Source: Bacteroidia bacterium (GTDB lineage: Bacteria; Bacteroidota; Bacteroidia; JABDFU01). From it: a DNA stretch of 12,836 bases. The notes below the pieces were generated by a model, which did not search any database, was not told where the DNA came from, and saw nothing but the letters and a program-made list of their open reading frames with translations. Positions 1-6,974 of the stretch are shown in pieces. The DNA is taken from the NCBI GenBank assembly GCA_020849195.1, contig JADLGT010000027.1, positions 1-12,836 on the forward strand, written 5' to 3'. A program made the position numbers and the translations under genes. The first letter of the stretch is position 1, and every line of letters starts with the position of its first letter.

Positions 1-1417
1 CTTTCTTAATTATTTTATCAATTGTATCGGCATCAACACGAACAAAACTTGTGTCCGTTAATTTCGATTCGAGAAAATTAATGAAATGCGCATCAATAGG
101 GGTGTCGAGAACTAATACTTCATAGCCCTTGGCTTTTGCCGACTCTACGTAACTGTGCTGATCTACAGGGTCGGTGGTATAAAGGTAAACGAGTCGTTTA
201 TCCTTGTCGGATTGTGTCGGTTTAATTTTTTTCTCAAACTCTTCCATGGTAAACAATGTTCCGTCAGTGGTTTTGAAGAGTGCAAACTTTTGTGCGCGTT
301 CGTAAAATTTTTCGTCCGACAACATACCGTACTCAATAAAGACTTTTATATCCTCCCATTTCGACTCAAAATCTTTTCTGTCTTTTTTAAATAACTCATC
401 TAATTTATCGGCTACTTTTTTTGTGATGTGGGTACTTATTTTTTTTACATTAGCATCACTCTGTAAATAGCTGCGCGAAACATTCAAAGGAATATCGGGT
501 GAGTCGAGTACACCACGCAGAAGCATTAAAAAATCAGGAACAATGTTTTCAACCGAATCGGTAATAAATACCTGACGAGAGTACAACTGTATTTTATCCT
601 TTTGCACTTCAAAACGTTGCTTGATTTTAGGGAAATACAATATGCCGGTTAAATTAAAAGGATAATCAACATTCAGGTGAATATGAAACAATGGATCCTC
701 GAACGTCATTGGATAAAGTTCCTTGTAAAATTTCTTGTAATCTTCATCGGTTAAAGAAGTAGGTGTTTTTGTCCATGCAGGTTGAGTGTTGTTAATTACC
801 TTATCCTCGAACTTAATTTCAACGGGTAAAAATTTACAATACTTGGTTAAAAGCGTTTGAATGCGTGATGGTTCAAGAAATTCAGCAGAGTCGTCTGCTA
901 TATGCAGAATAATGTCGGTACCTCTTTTTCTGCGTTTGTGTTCTTCTATTTTATAATCGGGACTTCCATCACATTCCCAGTGAACTGCTTTTTCACTTTT
1001 ATAACTTTTTGTAATTATCTCCACTTTCGATGAAACCATAAAAGCAGAATAAAAACCTAAACCAAAATGACCAATAATATTATTTACATCGGTTTTGTCT
1101 TTATACTTTTGTACAAATTCTTCGGCACCCGAAAAAGCCACCTGATTAATGTACTTTTCAACCTCTTCGGCTGTCATGCCAATACCTTTATCTTTTATGA
1201 TAATTGTTTTCTGTTTTTTATCAATACTTATTTCAATACTTGTTTCACCTGTTTCTTCTTTATATTCTCCGAGTTTTGAAATTGCAATAAGCTTTTGTGT
1301 TGCATCTACAGCGTTCGACACCAACTCACGTAAAAATATTTCGTGGTCGGAGTAAAGAAATTTTTTAATGATGGGGAAAATGTTTTCCGTTTGTACGTTA
1401 ATCTTTCCGGTTTGCAT
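1..1417 (-). CDS. htpG: Molecular chaperone HtpG (Hsp90), 3' end outside window
   Basis: Cytosolic ATP-dependent Hsp90 chaperone. The reading frame is open from an ATG at 1417 to the window edge (472 codons), so roughly the last quarter (C-terminal dimerisation domain) is missing because the window ends, not because the gene is broken. The N-terminal GHKL ATPase motifs are visible: ELVSNAVDA (residues 31-39, Mg/ATP-binding Asn), DKGIGM (76-81) and the glycine-rich lid GHFGLGFYS (116-124). A middle domain follows, with an LNVSR segment typical of the family. The start is supported by the usual N-terminus MQTGKINVQTENIF. It follows a broken outer-membrane gene, from which it is separated by a hairpin, and it has its own candidate promoter and a palindrome upstream, so it is probably transcribed alone. 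Family assignment is very secure. Confidence 0.97.
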   Translation of the reverse strand, partial: MQTGKINVQTENIFPIIKKFLYSDHEIFLRELVSNAVDATQKLIAISKLGEYKEETGETSIEISIDKKQKTIIIKDKGIGMTAEEVEKYINQVAFSGAEEFVQKYKDKTDVNNIIGHFGLGFYSAFMVSSKVEIITKSYKSEKAVHWECDGSPDYKIEEHKRRKRGTDIILHIADDSAEFLEPSRIQTLLTKYCKFLPVEIKFEDKVINNTQPAWTKTPTSLTDEDYKKFYKELYPMTFEDPLFHIHLNVDYPFNLTGILYFPKIKQRFEVQKDKIQLYSRQVFITDSVENIVPDFLMLLRGVLDSPDIPLNVSRSYLQSDANVKKISTHITKKVADKLDELFKKDRKDFESKWEDIKVFIEYGMLSDEKFYERAQKFALFKTTDGTLFTMEEFEKKIKPTQSDKDKRLVYLYTTDPVDQHSYVESAKAKGYEVLVLDTPIDAHFINFLESKLTDTSFVRVDADTIDKIIKK

Positions 1418-1458
1418 ATTAATGAAGTTTTATTTTTTAAAATTATAAAGTTCAATCT

Positions 1459-1490
1459 CAAAGCGTATGCCATCAAACAGAAACTGACAA
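1459..1490 (-). promoter_or_regulatory. Candidate htpG promoter
   Basis: On the minus strand a TTG (1490-1488) is followed after 20 bp by TACGCTTTG (1467-1459). This resembles the Bacteroidota housekeeping promoter (TTTG/TTG, 19-21 bp, TAnnTTTG), with one extra base inside the -7 box. It lies 42 bp upstream of the htpG ATG. The one-base deviation keeps confidence moderate. Confidence 0.4.
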
Positions 1491-1498
1491 TCTGTCGG
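1484..1498. promoter_or_regulatory. Imperfect palindrome over the htpG -33 region
   Basis: A 15-bp palindrome with GACA/TGTC arms around the trinucleotide ATC, plus an outer C-G pair and one mismatch. It overlaps the TTG of the candidate htpG promoter, a position where a repressor or activator of a heat-shock gene could bind. It does not match the CIRCE element. Regulatory function is inference from position and symmetry only. Confidence 0.3.
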
Positions 1499-1505
1499 AA
1501 AGCAC

Positions 1506-1531
1506 GAACGCCTCCCGAATAGAAGGCGTTC
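1506..1531 (-). terminator. Hairpin terminator after the DUF3575-like gene
   Basis: A perfect 8-bp inverted repeat (GAACGCCT at 1506-1513, AGGCGTTC at 1524-1531) with a 10-nt loop begins 21 bp beyond the stop codon of the outer-membrane gene. No strong T-tract follows on the minus strand, so it may be a weak terminator or an mRNA-stabilising 3' hairpin separating that gene from htpG. Confidence 0.55.
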
Positions 1532-1552
1532 ATTAAAAGGTGGAGGGTTTAA

Positions 1553-2301
1553 TTAAAATGCTATTCCAATACAAAAACCGGTACGTACGCCAAAAAATGG
1601 TAATCCTGTAATATCCAGCTTTGCAGTATTACCCGAAACGCTCGAAGTTTTTGTAGCACCCGGAATGTCTATGTCGTCTAATTGTTTGCGAACATCTTCA
1701 GACGATTCGCCAATGCCTGCGGCATCAACGCGCATATGTACAGCGCTTGTTCCACCGTGTATTCCTAATATCCACCAGTCAATGGAAACTTTATTGCTGA
1801 TTCCCCATTGGTATCCAAGCATTAAACCTCCGCCAATACCTGTGTATGTAAAACTGCCCGAAGCAGGCTTGTCTTGAACGAAAGCGGGATAATAGGTTGA
1901 GTCTTTATATGTAAACGATCCACTGGCAGTGTAGCTGGAATAGCGCATATAGAGACCGAAATAGAATCCGCGCGGCGCTTGCTTAACTTCTTTTTTGCCC
2001 GGGTACCAACGGAATTCGGGACTAAGACTAACACCGGAAATTTTAATGTTACTTACTTCGGAAGGGATAGCCGAATTAATAGGCGAGGGCAGACCATGCG
2101 AAGGAATAAAACCGGCCTGTATAAAGCCACCGAAATATTTTTATGTAACGAGCGTTCGTATTGTAAAGAAATATCTGTTAAGCCAAGTGCAAAAAGGTTG
2201 AGTTTAATTACATTTTTTGCAGGATCGGCATCCTGTGCCAATATAGGCTTAACAACCATCATCATTACAGATAGACCAATAACAAATAATTTCTTTTTCA
2301 T
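1553..2301 (-). pseudogene. DUF3575-like outer-membrane protein, frameshifted
   Basis: Probable outer-membrane beta-barrel-type protein of unknown function. Two overlapping frames make one protein. Frame one runs from ATG 2301 with a signal peptide (MKKKLFVIGL, hydrophobic core, ILAQ cleavage region), then NVIKLNLFALGLTDISLQYE, the DUF3575-type opening, and is lost after about residue 61, ending at an early stop at 2053-2055. Frame two picks up as GFIPSHGLPSPI near 2113 and runs through EFRWYPGK, FYFGLYMRYSSY and WWILGIHGG to a C-terminal phenylalanine (GIAF), the usual BAM-recognition ending. The span is 749 bp, one base short of 250 codons, consistent with one lost base near the AAAA run at 2108-2111 (plus strand). 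An ATG at 2307 is an alternative start. Whether the lesion is biological or a sequencing error cannot be told from here. The family call is from recalled sequence patterns. Confidence 0.72.
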
Positions 2302-2431
2302 AAACATCAGTTTTAAAATTTTAGCGAAGGTAATACTTTTCAAGGAAACAACTGAAGCAATAAAGAGGGTAGGGGAGTAATTCAATAATTAATCGAAAAA
2401 TTCATTTAAAAGTGTTCAAGATTAAAGCAAC

Positions 2432-3364
2432 TCACTGCATTCGGGTACGTTTAATCAGGTAGGGAACGAGTACCTGATCGAAGCCGAGATTGATGTCGGC
2501 TTCAACAAAATCAATACGATACCTGCTGCAATGAAGTTTTAAATTACGTTCGAACGTAGTGATGGCTTTCAAATAATTTTCTTTTACTTCACTTGGATTC
2601 ACTTTCAGTTCCTCGCCGGTTTCTAAATCAATGAAACGATACGGACGGTTTTCGAAACTGAAATCAATTTCTTTGCTTTTATCCACCACATGAAAAAGAA
2701 TTACTTCATGTTTATTATGCTTTAAATGCTGCAGCGCCGAGAAAAGTTCGTCAGGATTATTTCGGGCATCCATCATATCGCTGAATACTATAACCAACGA
2801 CCGTTTATGAATAGCTTCAGCAATTTGATGAAGGGCTTCAACGGCAAAAGTTTTTTTACGATTATGCGGCGAACGATACCGGATAAGTTTTTCCAACTCG
2901 TGATTGAGCATTTTAAGATGTACCGGAGTTGATTTTGCAGGTGTATGCAACTCCAGTTTTTCGTCAAAAATACTTAAGCCTATTGCATCGCGTTGACGTT
3001 TTAATAATTCTATTAATACTGCAGAACAATAAACCGAAAAGGTTATTTTATTTTGCTGCTCTTTTTGCTTTTTTTCATCAACCGGAAAATACATCGACGA
3101 AGAATTATCGATGATGATGTGGCATCTCAAATTGGTTTCTTCTTCGAAGCGCTTAACAAATAATTTATCGCTGCGACCATATAATTTCCAGTCGATGTGT
3201 TTAGTCGATTCGCCTTTATTGTACAAGCGATGTTCGGCAAACTCTACCGAAAAACCATGGAACGGACTTTTATGTAAGCCGGTAATAAACCCTTCCACCA
3301 CCTGACGTGCAATAATTTCGAGGTGAGAAAATTGCCTAAACTGTTGTGAGGGCAGTGCGCTCAT
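2432..3364 (-). CDS. DUF58 domain protein (vWA-like fold)
   Basis: A 310-residue soluble DUF58 protein. Members are commonly partners of MoxR AAA ATPases in membrane-associated assembly or stress systems; the exact biochemical role is unsettled. The family signature is clear: YNKGESTKHIDWKLYGRSDKLFVKRFEEE (residues 48-76, shown here only as the HIDWK and KLFVKRF cores), a MIDAS-like DNSSSM (86-91) with Asp and two Ser in metal-binding spacing, and FSDMMD (194-199) as the second vWA metal-loop strand. ATG 3364 is preferred; an in-frame TTG at 3376 would add four residues. No MoxR gene is present in the window. It lies 65 bp downstream of thioredoxin on the same strand with no convincing promoter between them, so co-transcription is likely. 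The last residues (VPYLIKRTRMQ) look complete. Confidence 0.93.
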   Translation of the reverse strand: MSALPSQQFRQFSHLEIIARQVVEGFITGLHKSPFHGFSVEFAEHRLYNKGESTKHIDWKLYGRSDKLFVKRFEEETNLRCHIIIDNSSSMYFPVDEKKQKEQQNKITFSVYCSAVLIELLKRQRDAIGLSIFDEKLELHTPAKSTPVHLKMLNHELEKLIRYRSPHNRKKTFAVEALHQIAEAIHKRSLVIVFSDMMDARNNPDELFSALQHLKHNKHEVILFHVVDKSKEIDFSFENRPYRFIDLETGEELKVNPSEVKENYLKAITTFERNLKLHCSRYRIDFVEADINLGFDQVLVPYLIKRTRMQ

Positions 3365-3429
3365 TTTGGTTAACAATTAGCGACCCCGTTAATAAAAGTT
3401 AAAAGTTTACTAATCGAGGGATACCAAAT

Positions 3430-3747
3430 TTAAAGTTGTGCCTTCAACTTTCCGTCGTACACACTTTTGGGCACAGCGCCAACCTGCTTGTCAACAATCT
3501 GACCGTTTTTAAAAAACAATACCGTAGGAATATTTCTAATTCCGAATTGTGCAGAGACATTAGGGTTTACGTCCACATTTACTTTACCTACTACTGCCTT
3601 GCCTTCGTATTCTTTGGCAAGCTCTTCAACAGCAGGACCAACCATACGGCAGGGGCCGCACCACTCTGCCCAAAAGTCAACCACTACGGGTTTATCTGAT
3701 TTAATTACTAATTGATCAAAATTAGCGTCGGTTAATTCTAAAGCCAT
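3430..3747 (-). CDS. trxA: Thioredoxin
   Basis: A cytosolic thiol-disulphide oxidoreductase of 105 residues, the normal length for a single-domain thioredoxin. The active site WCGPC is at residues 29-33, the buried Asp lies in VVVDFWAEW (21-29), and the cis-proline loop NIPT is at 72-75. There is no signal peptide. Reduction by thioredoxin reductase is expected from the family; that gene is not in the window. A strong Bacteroidota-type promoter lies 48 bp upstream, and a DUF58 gene follows, probably in the same transcript. The gene symbol is used in the generic sense, since genomes of this phylum carry several thioredoxin paralogues. Confidence 0.97.
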   Translation of the reverse strand: MALELTDANFDQLVIKSDKPVVVDFWAEWCGPCRMVGPAVEELAKEYEGKAVVGKVNVDVNPNVSAQFGIRNIPTVLFFKNGQIVDKQVGAVPKSVYDGKLKAQL

Positions 3748-3794
3748 AAATTTATTTTTTAAGGGTTATACAAATTTCTTCCTGCACTTGTTTA

Positions 3795-3825
3795 CAAAAA
3801 TACTGCCGATTTTTTTAGGCGTCAA
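3795..3825 (-). promoter_or_regulatory. Bacteroidota-type promoter of trxA
   Basis: The minus strand reads TTG (3825-3823), exactly 20 bp, then TATTTTTG (3802-3795), a full match to TAnnTTTG. Transcription would start a few bases downstream, leaving a leader of roughly 40 nt before the thioredoxin ATG at 3747. It is one of the clearest promoters in the window. Confidence 0.65.
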
Positions 3826-3847
3826 TATGTCAGCCAAATAAATTATT

Positions 3848-3860
3848 CTCATTTTATGAG
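3848..3860 (-). terminator. Short hairpin after the lipoprotein gene
   Basis: CTCAT/ATGAG arms with a 3-nt loop lie directly after the lipoprotein stop codon (3863-3865) and are followed on the minus strand by an AT-rich run. The five-pair stem is weak, so this is only a possible terminator. It would separate the lipoprotein gene from trxA, which has its own promoter just downstream. Confidence 0.3.
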
Positions 3861-3862
3861 CA

Positions 3863-4579
3863 TTAACCTCCATAGTTGTTTATTACGGCTTTATACTCAA
3901 TTATTCCGCTCGAAACCCGCTGTAGTATTGGTTGAGCTGTAATTACATCCGAATGTACATCAATAATTTGCTTGTAAATAAGTCCTATATTTTTTGCATA
4001 CATCTCTTGGTAGTATTGCTTATCGATTAAATTTTCCTGATTGTTTTGAAGCACCGTTAAGGTAGAATCGAAGGTAATCCCTGTAATAGTTTTGGCTTTG
4101 TCTATTTCAGTGTAAGTATAATCCCATTCACCAATGCTATTGTAAACATTTCCATTCCATTTTTTATTTTGAGCAACAGGAAATACAAGGCGAACAAAGC
4201 GGATGTTTTCTTCTACTTTTTCAGCGGTAGTAGGCGTACGATTTTCCGACCACACATCAGTAAGTGTCCAAGTCATTTGATTATAGGGAATAGTTTTGCT
4301 GTAATTTTTACGATAGCGTTCGAGGCGCAAAGCGGGCCGACCGGAATTATCGGTGTACACCGATTCAATAATTTCTTTCAGTTGAAATTTGAAAGTGTCA
4401 ACCGTTTTTGTGAAACTATTCATCACAATCGAATCAACATCGTAAACAACATATTTACCGGGCGTATTGGGAAAATAACCATAACCCATATCAATAGCAG
4501 GCGCTTCGTCTTTTGAACAAGAAGAAAAGATGGTGGTTAATAGTGTAAAAGAAAGAAATAATTGGATTATAGTTTTCAT
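3863..4579 (-). CDS. Predicted surface lipoprotein, function unknown
   Basis: A 238-residue lipoprotein that I do not recognise beyond its export signal. The signal peptide MKTIIQLFLSFTLLTTIFSS ends in a lipobox with Cys21. The next residues, SKDE, place a lysine and two acids directly after the lipid-bearing Cys, resembling the lipoprotein export signal that sends Bacteroidota lipoproteins to the cell surface. The mature part has no membrane segment and alternates polar and hydrophobic residues as in beta-rich folds (for example YVVYDVDSIVM and WDYTYTEIDKAKTIT). It contains no cysteine apart from the lipidated one. It is flanked by mnmA upstream and trxA downstream, neither of which suggests a role. 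The repeat-bearing region just upstream of the ATG may hold its promoter. Surface exposure is inferred. Confidence 0.85.
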   Translation of the reverse strand: MKTIIQLFLSFTLLTTIFSSCSKDEAPAIDMGYGYFPNTPGKYVVYDVDSIVMNSFTKTVDTFKFQLKEIIESVYTDNSGRPALRLERYRKNYSKTIPYNQMTWTLTDVWSENRTPTTAEKVEENIRFVRLVFPVAQNKKWNGNVYNSIGEWDYTYTEIDKAKTITGITFDSTLTVLQNNQENLIDKQYYQEMYAKNIGLIYKQIIDVHSDVITAQPILQRVSSGIIEYKAVINNYGG

Positions 4580-4600
4580 CTGAATATGTTTTTAGGTTTT

Positions 4601-4633
4601 TAATTGTCAGATGCCTGCCTGTCGGCAGACAGG
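4601..4633. repeat. Dispersed palindromic repeat, copy 1
   Basis: TAATTGTCAGAT is followed by a short variable stretch and CCTGTCGGCA (4618-4627). Bases 4601-4627 match 10420-10446 at 24 of 27 positions. This copy also contains two mutually exclusive hairpins: CTGCC/GGCAG (4615-4628) and CCTGTC/GACAGG (4618-4633). The second copy keeps the CCTGTCGGCA core but has lost the downstream arm. Both copies sit 14-22 bp upstream of a minus-strand start codon. Confidence 0.6.
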
Positions 4634-4639
4634 GAATAC

Positions 4640-4678
4640 GCCATATTCATTTCAGTTGGTATGCCGAAGGTATATGGC
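4640..4678. repeat. Inverted repeat in the mnmA-lipoprotein gap
   Basis: Perfect 7-bp arms GCCATAT (4640-4646) and ATATGGC (4672-4678) enclose a 25-nt loop. With copy 1 of the dispersed repeat directly beside it, nearly the whole 4601-4678 stretch is inverted-repeat sequence. It has no coding potential that I trust. It could be part of a small non-autonomous element or the mnmA 3' region. Confidence 0.4.
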
Positions 4679-4725
4679 TATTTCATGCAACAGTTATATG
4701 TTGTTTATTTCGGGTTGACGAATAA

Positions 4726-5826
4726 TCAGCCTCCCAATTTTTTTCTTTCAATAAACCCGCCGCCAACTAAATCATTTCCTTCATAAAATACAGCCGATTG
4801 ACCGGGAGCTATCGCAGAAACTTTTTGGTGAAACAAAACTTTAATTTTATCACCTTCTATGTTAAGTGTGCTTAATGCGCCCGGGTCTTTATACCTTATT
4901 TTTGTAAGGGCATTGAAATCGGCAGGAATTGTATTGTATTTTATTAGGTTGAAATTTCGGACGTACATTTCCTGTTTTTCCAAATCGTTTTTTGTTCCAA
5001 GTACAACTCGATTTGTTTCCGGAATAATTTCTAAAACGTGCATGGGTTCGCCCATAGCTATTTCCAATCCTTTGCGCTGACCAACTGTATAAAACGGATA
5101 GCCTTTGTGTTTACCAACAACTGTTCCATCAGTCAAAACAAAATCTCCACCGTTTACACGTTCTTCAAGGCCGGACACACGGCGTTTTAAAAAGCCTCTG
5201 TAATCGTTATCGGGCACAAAACATATTTCATAGCTCTCGCTTTTGTTAGCCAATTCCACATAACCTCTGTCGATTGCCATTTTTTTAATTTCATTTTTAC
5301 GCATGTGTCCCAGCGGAAAAATAGTTCGTTTCAAACTTTCCTGACTCAGGCCCCACAATACATAACTTTGATCTTTATGTTCATCAAGACCTTTTGAAAC
5401 AACATACCTGTTGTTTTCATACCTCACCTGTGCATAGTGACCCGTGGCAATATAATCGCAGTTTAGCATATTGGCTCTTTTCAGTAAGGCCTCCCATTTA
5501 ATATGTGTATTACACAATACGCAGGGATTGGGGGTGCGACCCGCCAAATACTCGTCAACAAAATTATCGATGATGTAATCACCAAACTCCTCGCGTATAT
5601 CAAGTATATAATGAGGGAAGCCGTGATTAACAGCCATTATACGGGCATCGTTAATGGAATCGAGGCTGCAACATCCCGTTTCTTTTTTCGATCCTCCCGA
5701 TGATGAGTAATCCCATGTTTTCATGGTAATGCCAATAACCTCATAACCTTGTTCGTGCAAAAGCATGGCTGCAATGGAACTGTCAATTCCACCACTCATA
5801 GCTACCAAAACTTTACCTTTTTTCAC
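4726..5826 (-). CDS. mnmA: tRNA-specific 2-thiouridylase MnmA
   Basis: Catalyses 2-thiolation of U34 in the Lys, Glu and Gln tRNAs using ATP and a sulphur relay, in the cytosol. The 366 residues are the normal family length. Visible motifs are the PP-loop SGGIDSS (11-17), the TPNPCVLCN segment holding the catalytic Cys105, the TGHYA segment (128-132), and SYEICF with the second catalytic Cys202. The SKSESYEICFVPD and YTVGQRKGL stretches are typical of MnmA. The start codon is GTG at 5826; the frame upstream meets a stop within about 35 bases with no ATG, and the resulting N-terminus KKGKVLVAMSGG aligns well with the family. It lies 83 bp after the MORN-repeat gene. Adjacent cysteines at 52-53 (GCCS) are normal for the Bacteroidota form. 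Assignment is very secure. Confidence 0.97.
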   Translation of the reverse strand: MKKGKVLVAMSGGIDSSIAAMLLHEQGYEVIGITMKTWDYSSSGGSKKETGCCSLDSINDARIMAVNHGFPHYILDIREEFGDYIIDNFVDEYLAGRTPNPCVLCNTHIKWEALLKRANMLNCDYIATGHYAQVRYENNRYVVSKGLDEHKDQSYVLWGLSQESLKRTIFPLGHMRKNEIKKMAIDRGYVELANKSESYEICFVPDNDYRGFLKRRVSGLEERVNGGDFVLTDGTVVGKHKGYPFYTVGQRKGLEIAMGEPMHVLEIIPETNRVVLGTKNDLEKQEMYVRNFNLIKYNTIPADFNALTKIRYKDPGALSTLNIEGDKIKVLFHQKVSAIAPGQSAVFYEGNDLVGGGFIERKKLGG

Positions 5827-5909
5827 AATACGTTTACGAATAAAAATTACAAAAATTTAACTGAAATAAATGAACAAATCGATCGACCTATCGTGAACGA
5901 CGAGAGATC

Positions 5910-6905
5910 CTATTTTTTTAGAACGCCTTCTTTGTACGTTTCTTCCTTTTCAATTGTTCCGTCGAGTTTATAATATATTATGGTTCCATCAAGTTTATCG
6001 TTTTTATAATTTCCTTTACGTTTAATTTTTTGGCCTACAATTACTTGTTTGTTTTCCTGTGGATATCCGTCTTTTTCAGGAATGGTTTCATATTTAATTT
6101 GACCTGCATCAAAATACTCGGTAAAAGGACCATTTTTAAGTCCGTTTTTATAGGTAGTTCGCAATTTAGTAATACTGCTCGGATATAATTCTTCTTCAAC
6201 ACCGTTGTATCTTTTCGATTTAAAAATAGTACTTCGTTTATAAACCACTTGCCAGTCCATCTCACCGTTCGCGGCAAAATAATTCCAAGTGCCTTCTTTA
6301 AAATCGTTTGCATACCTCCCTTCCACACTTAATTGCCCGGATGGGTAGTAAAACAAGGCTTTTCCATGGCGCAAACCTTTTACATAATTAAACTCCATTT
6401 TAAGTTTTCCGCTATCGTAGTATTCTTTGTAGGGGCCATCTAACAAATCGTTTTTATAGTTTTGTTCCTGCAACACTTTTCCATTTGGGTAATACATTAA
6501 AAAAAGCCCATGTTTTTTTCCCATGGAATAGTTTTCAATACTTTTAAGCTAATCACTATCGGTATAAAATATCCATGTACTGTCCTTCAATTCGCCTATC
6601 ACTTTTCCCTCCAAGATTCTTTTTCCCTCCGGATTAAATACACGTGTATAGGCCTGATTCGTTTTTCTGAAAACTGTTATCGATTTTACTTTTCCTGATG
6701 GAAAATAATAAATAAATTTTCCAACAGGTTTGTCATTTGCGAAAACTCCATCGTAAACAGGCTTATTGTTTTCATCTTTTTTTATCCAATGACCTTGTCG
6801 CCATCCGTTTTTATCTACACGGTTTAGCGAGTCTTTTGGCCGAGCAACAGCTAGGCTTCCGGCAATGATGAAAATGAAAAGGGAAATATATCTTACTTTG
6901 GTCAT
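5910..6905 (-). pseudogene. Secreted MORN-repeat protein split by one TAG codon
   Basis: Two same-frame pieces, 118 residues (6905-6549) and 204 residues from ATG 6524 (to 5910), read as one 331-codon protein interrupted only by TAG at 6551-6549. The first piece has a signal peptide (MTKVRYISLFIFIIAGSLAVA) and the repeats begin with GVFANDKPVGKFIYYFPSGK. The second continues with GKKHGLFLMYYPNGK, LDGPYKEYYDSGKL, RHGKALFYYPSGQL, FKEGTWNYFAANGE, LKNGPFTEYFDAGQ and LDGTIIYYKLDGT. Each is a MORN/YwqK-type unit of roughly 22-25 residues (N-G-x-x-x-G-x-x-x-x-Y-x-x-G). Such proteins are often auto-named 'YwqK family antitoxin', but nothing here suggests a toxin-antitoxin pair. A periplasmic or surface location is inferred. 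Reading through the stop gives DSD-x-LKSIENYSMGKKHG with no gap in the repeat pattern. The second ATG could start an independent cytoplasmic fragment. Confidence 0.75.
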
Positions 6906-6921
6906 GCTGGTTATAAAGATA

Positions 6922-6942
6922 AGAAAAGGCTTATAAAGCCTG
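6922..6942 (-). terminator. Rho-independent-like terminator of the glycosyltransferase operon
   Basis: Perfect AGGCTT/AAGCCT arms (6941-6936 and 6932-6927 on the minus strand) with a 3-nt loop are followed on that strand by TTTTCTTATC. The hairpin lies 33 bp beyond the GT4 stop codon and before the MORN-repeat gene, where a terminator is expected. Confidence 0.6.
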
Positions 6943-6974
6943 TAAACAATAACTATTCCACACTATTATGTGAA

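Noticed and set aside
2100..2145. Programmed -1 frameshift
   Set aside because: No X-XXY-YYZ heptamer in the right phase is visible, and the family is not known to use frameshifting; a lost base explains the data more simply.
1979..2380. Plus-strand open frames of 133 and 68 codons over the DUF3575-like gene
   Set aside because: They are antisense to a gene with a signal peptide and family motifs, and neither has convincing features of its own.
2305..2385. Longer N-terminus for the DUF3575-like protein starting at 2385
   Set aside because: It would place 28 extra residues before a well-formed signal peptide at ATG 2301.
2430..3364. MoxR-DUF58 operon
   Set aside because: The DUF58 gene is real, but no MoxR AAA ATPase is adjacent; the upstream neighbour is thioredoxin.
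4601..4678. CRISPR array or insertion-sequence end
   Set aside because: Only one copy of each unit is present locally, with no regular spacers, no transposase and no clear target duplication.
5910..6905. Toxin-antitoxin locus suggested by the 'YwqK antitoxin' label of MORN-repeat proteins
   Set aside because: The protein carries a signal peptide and no toxin-like partner lies beside it; mnmA and a glycosyltransferase are the neighbours.
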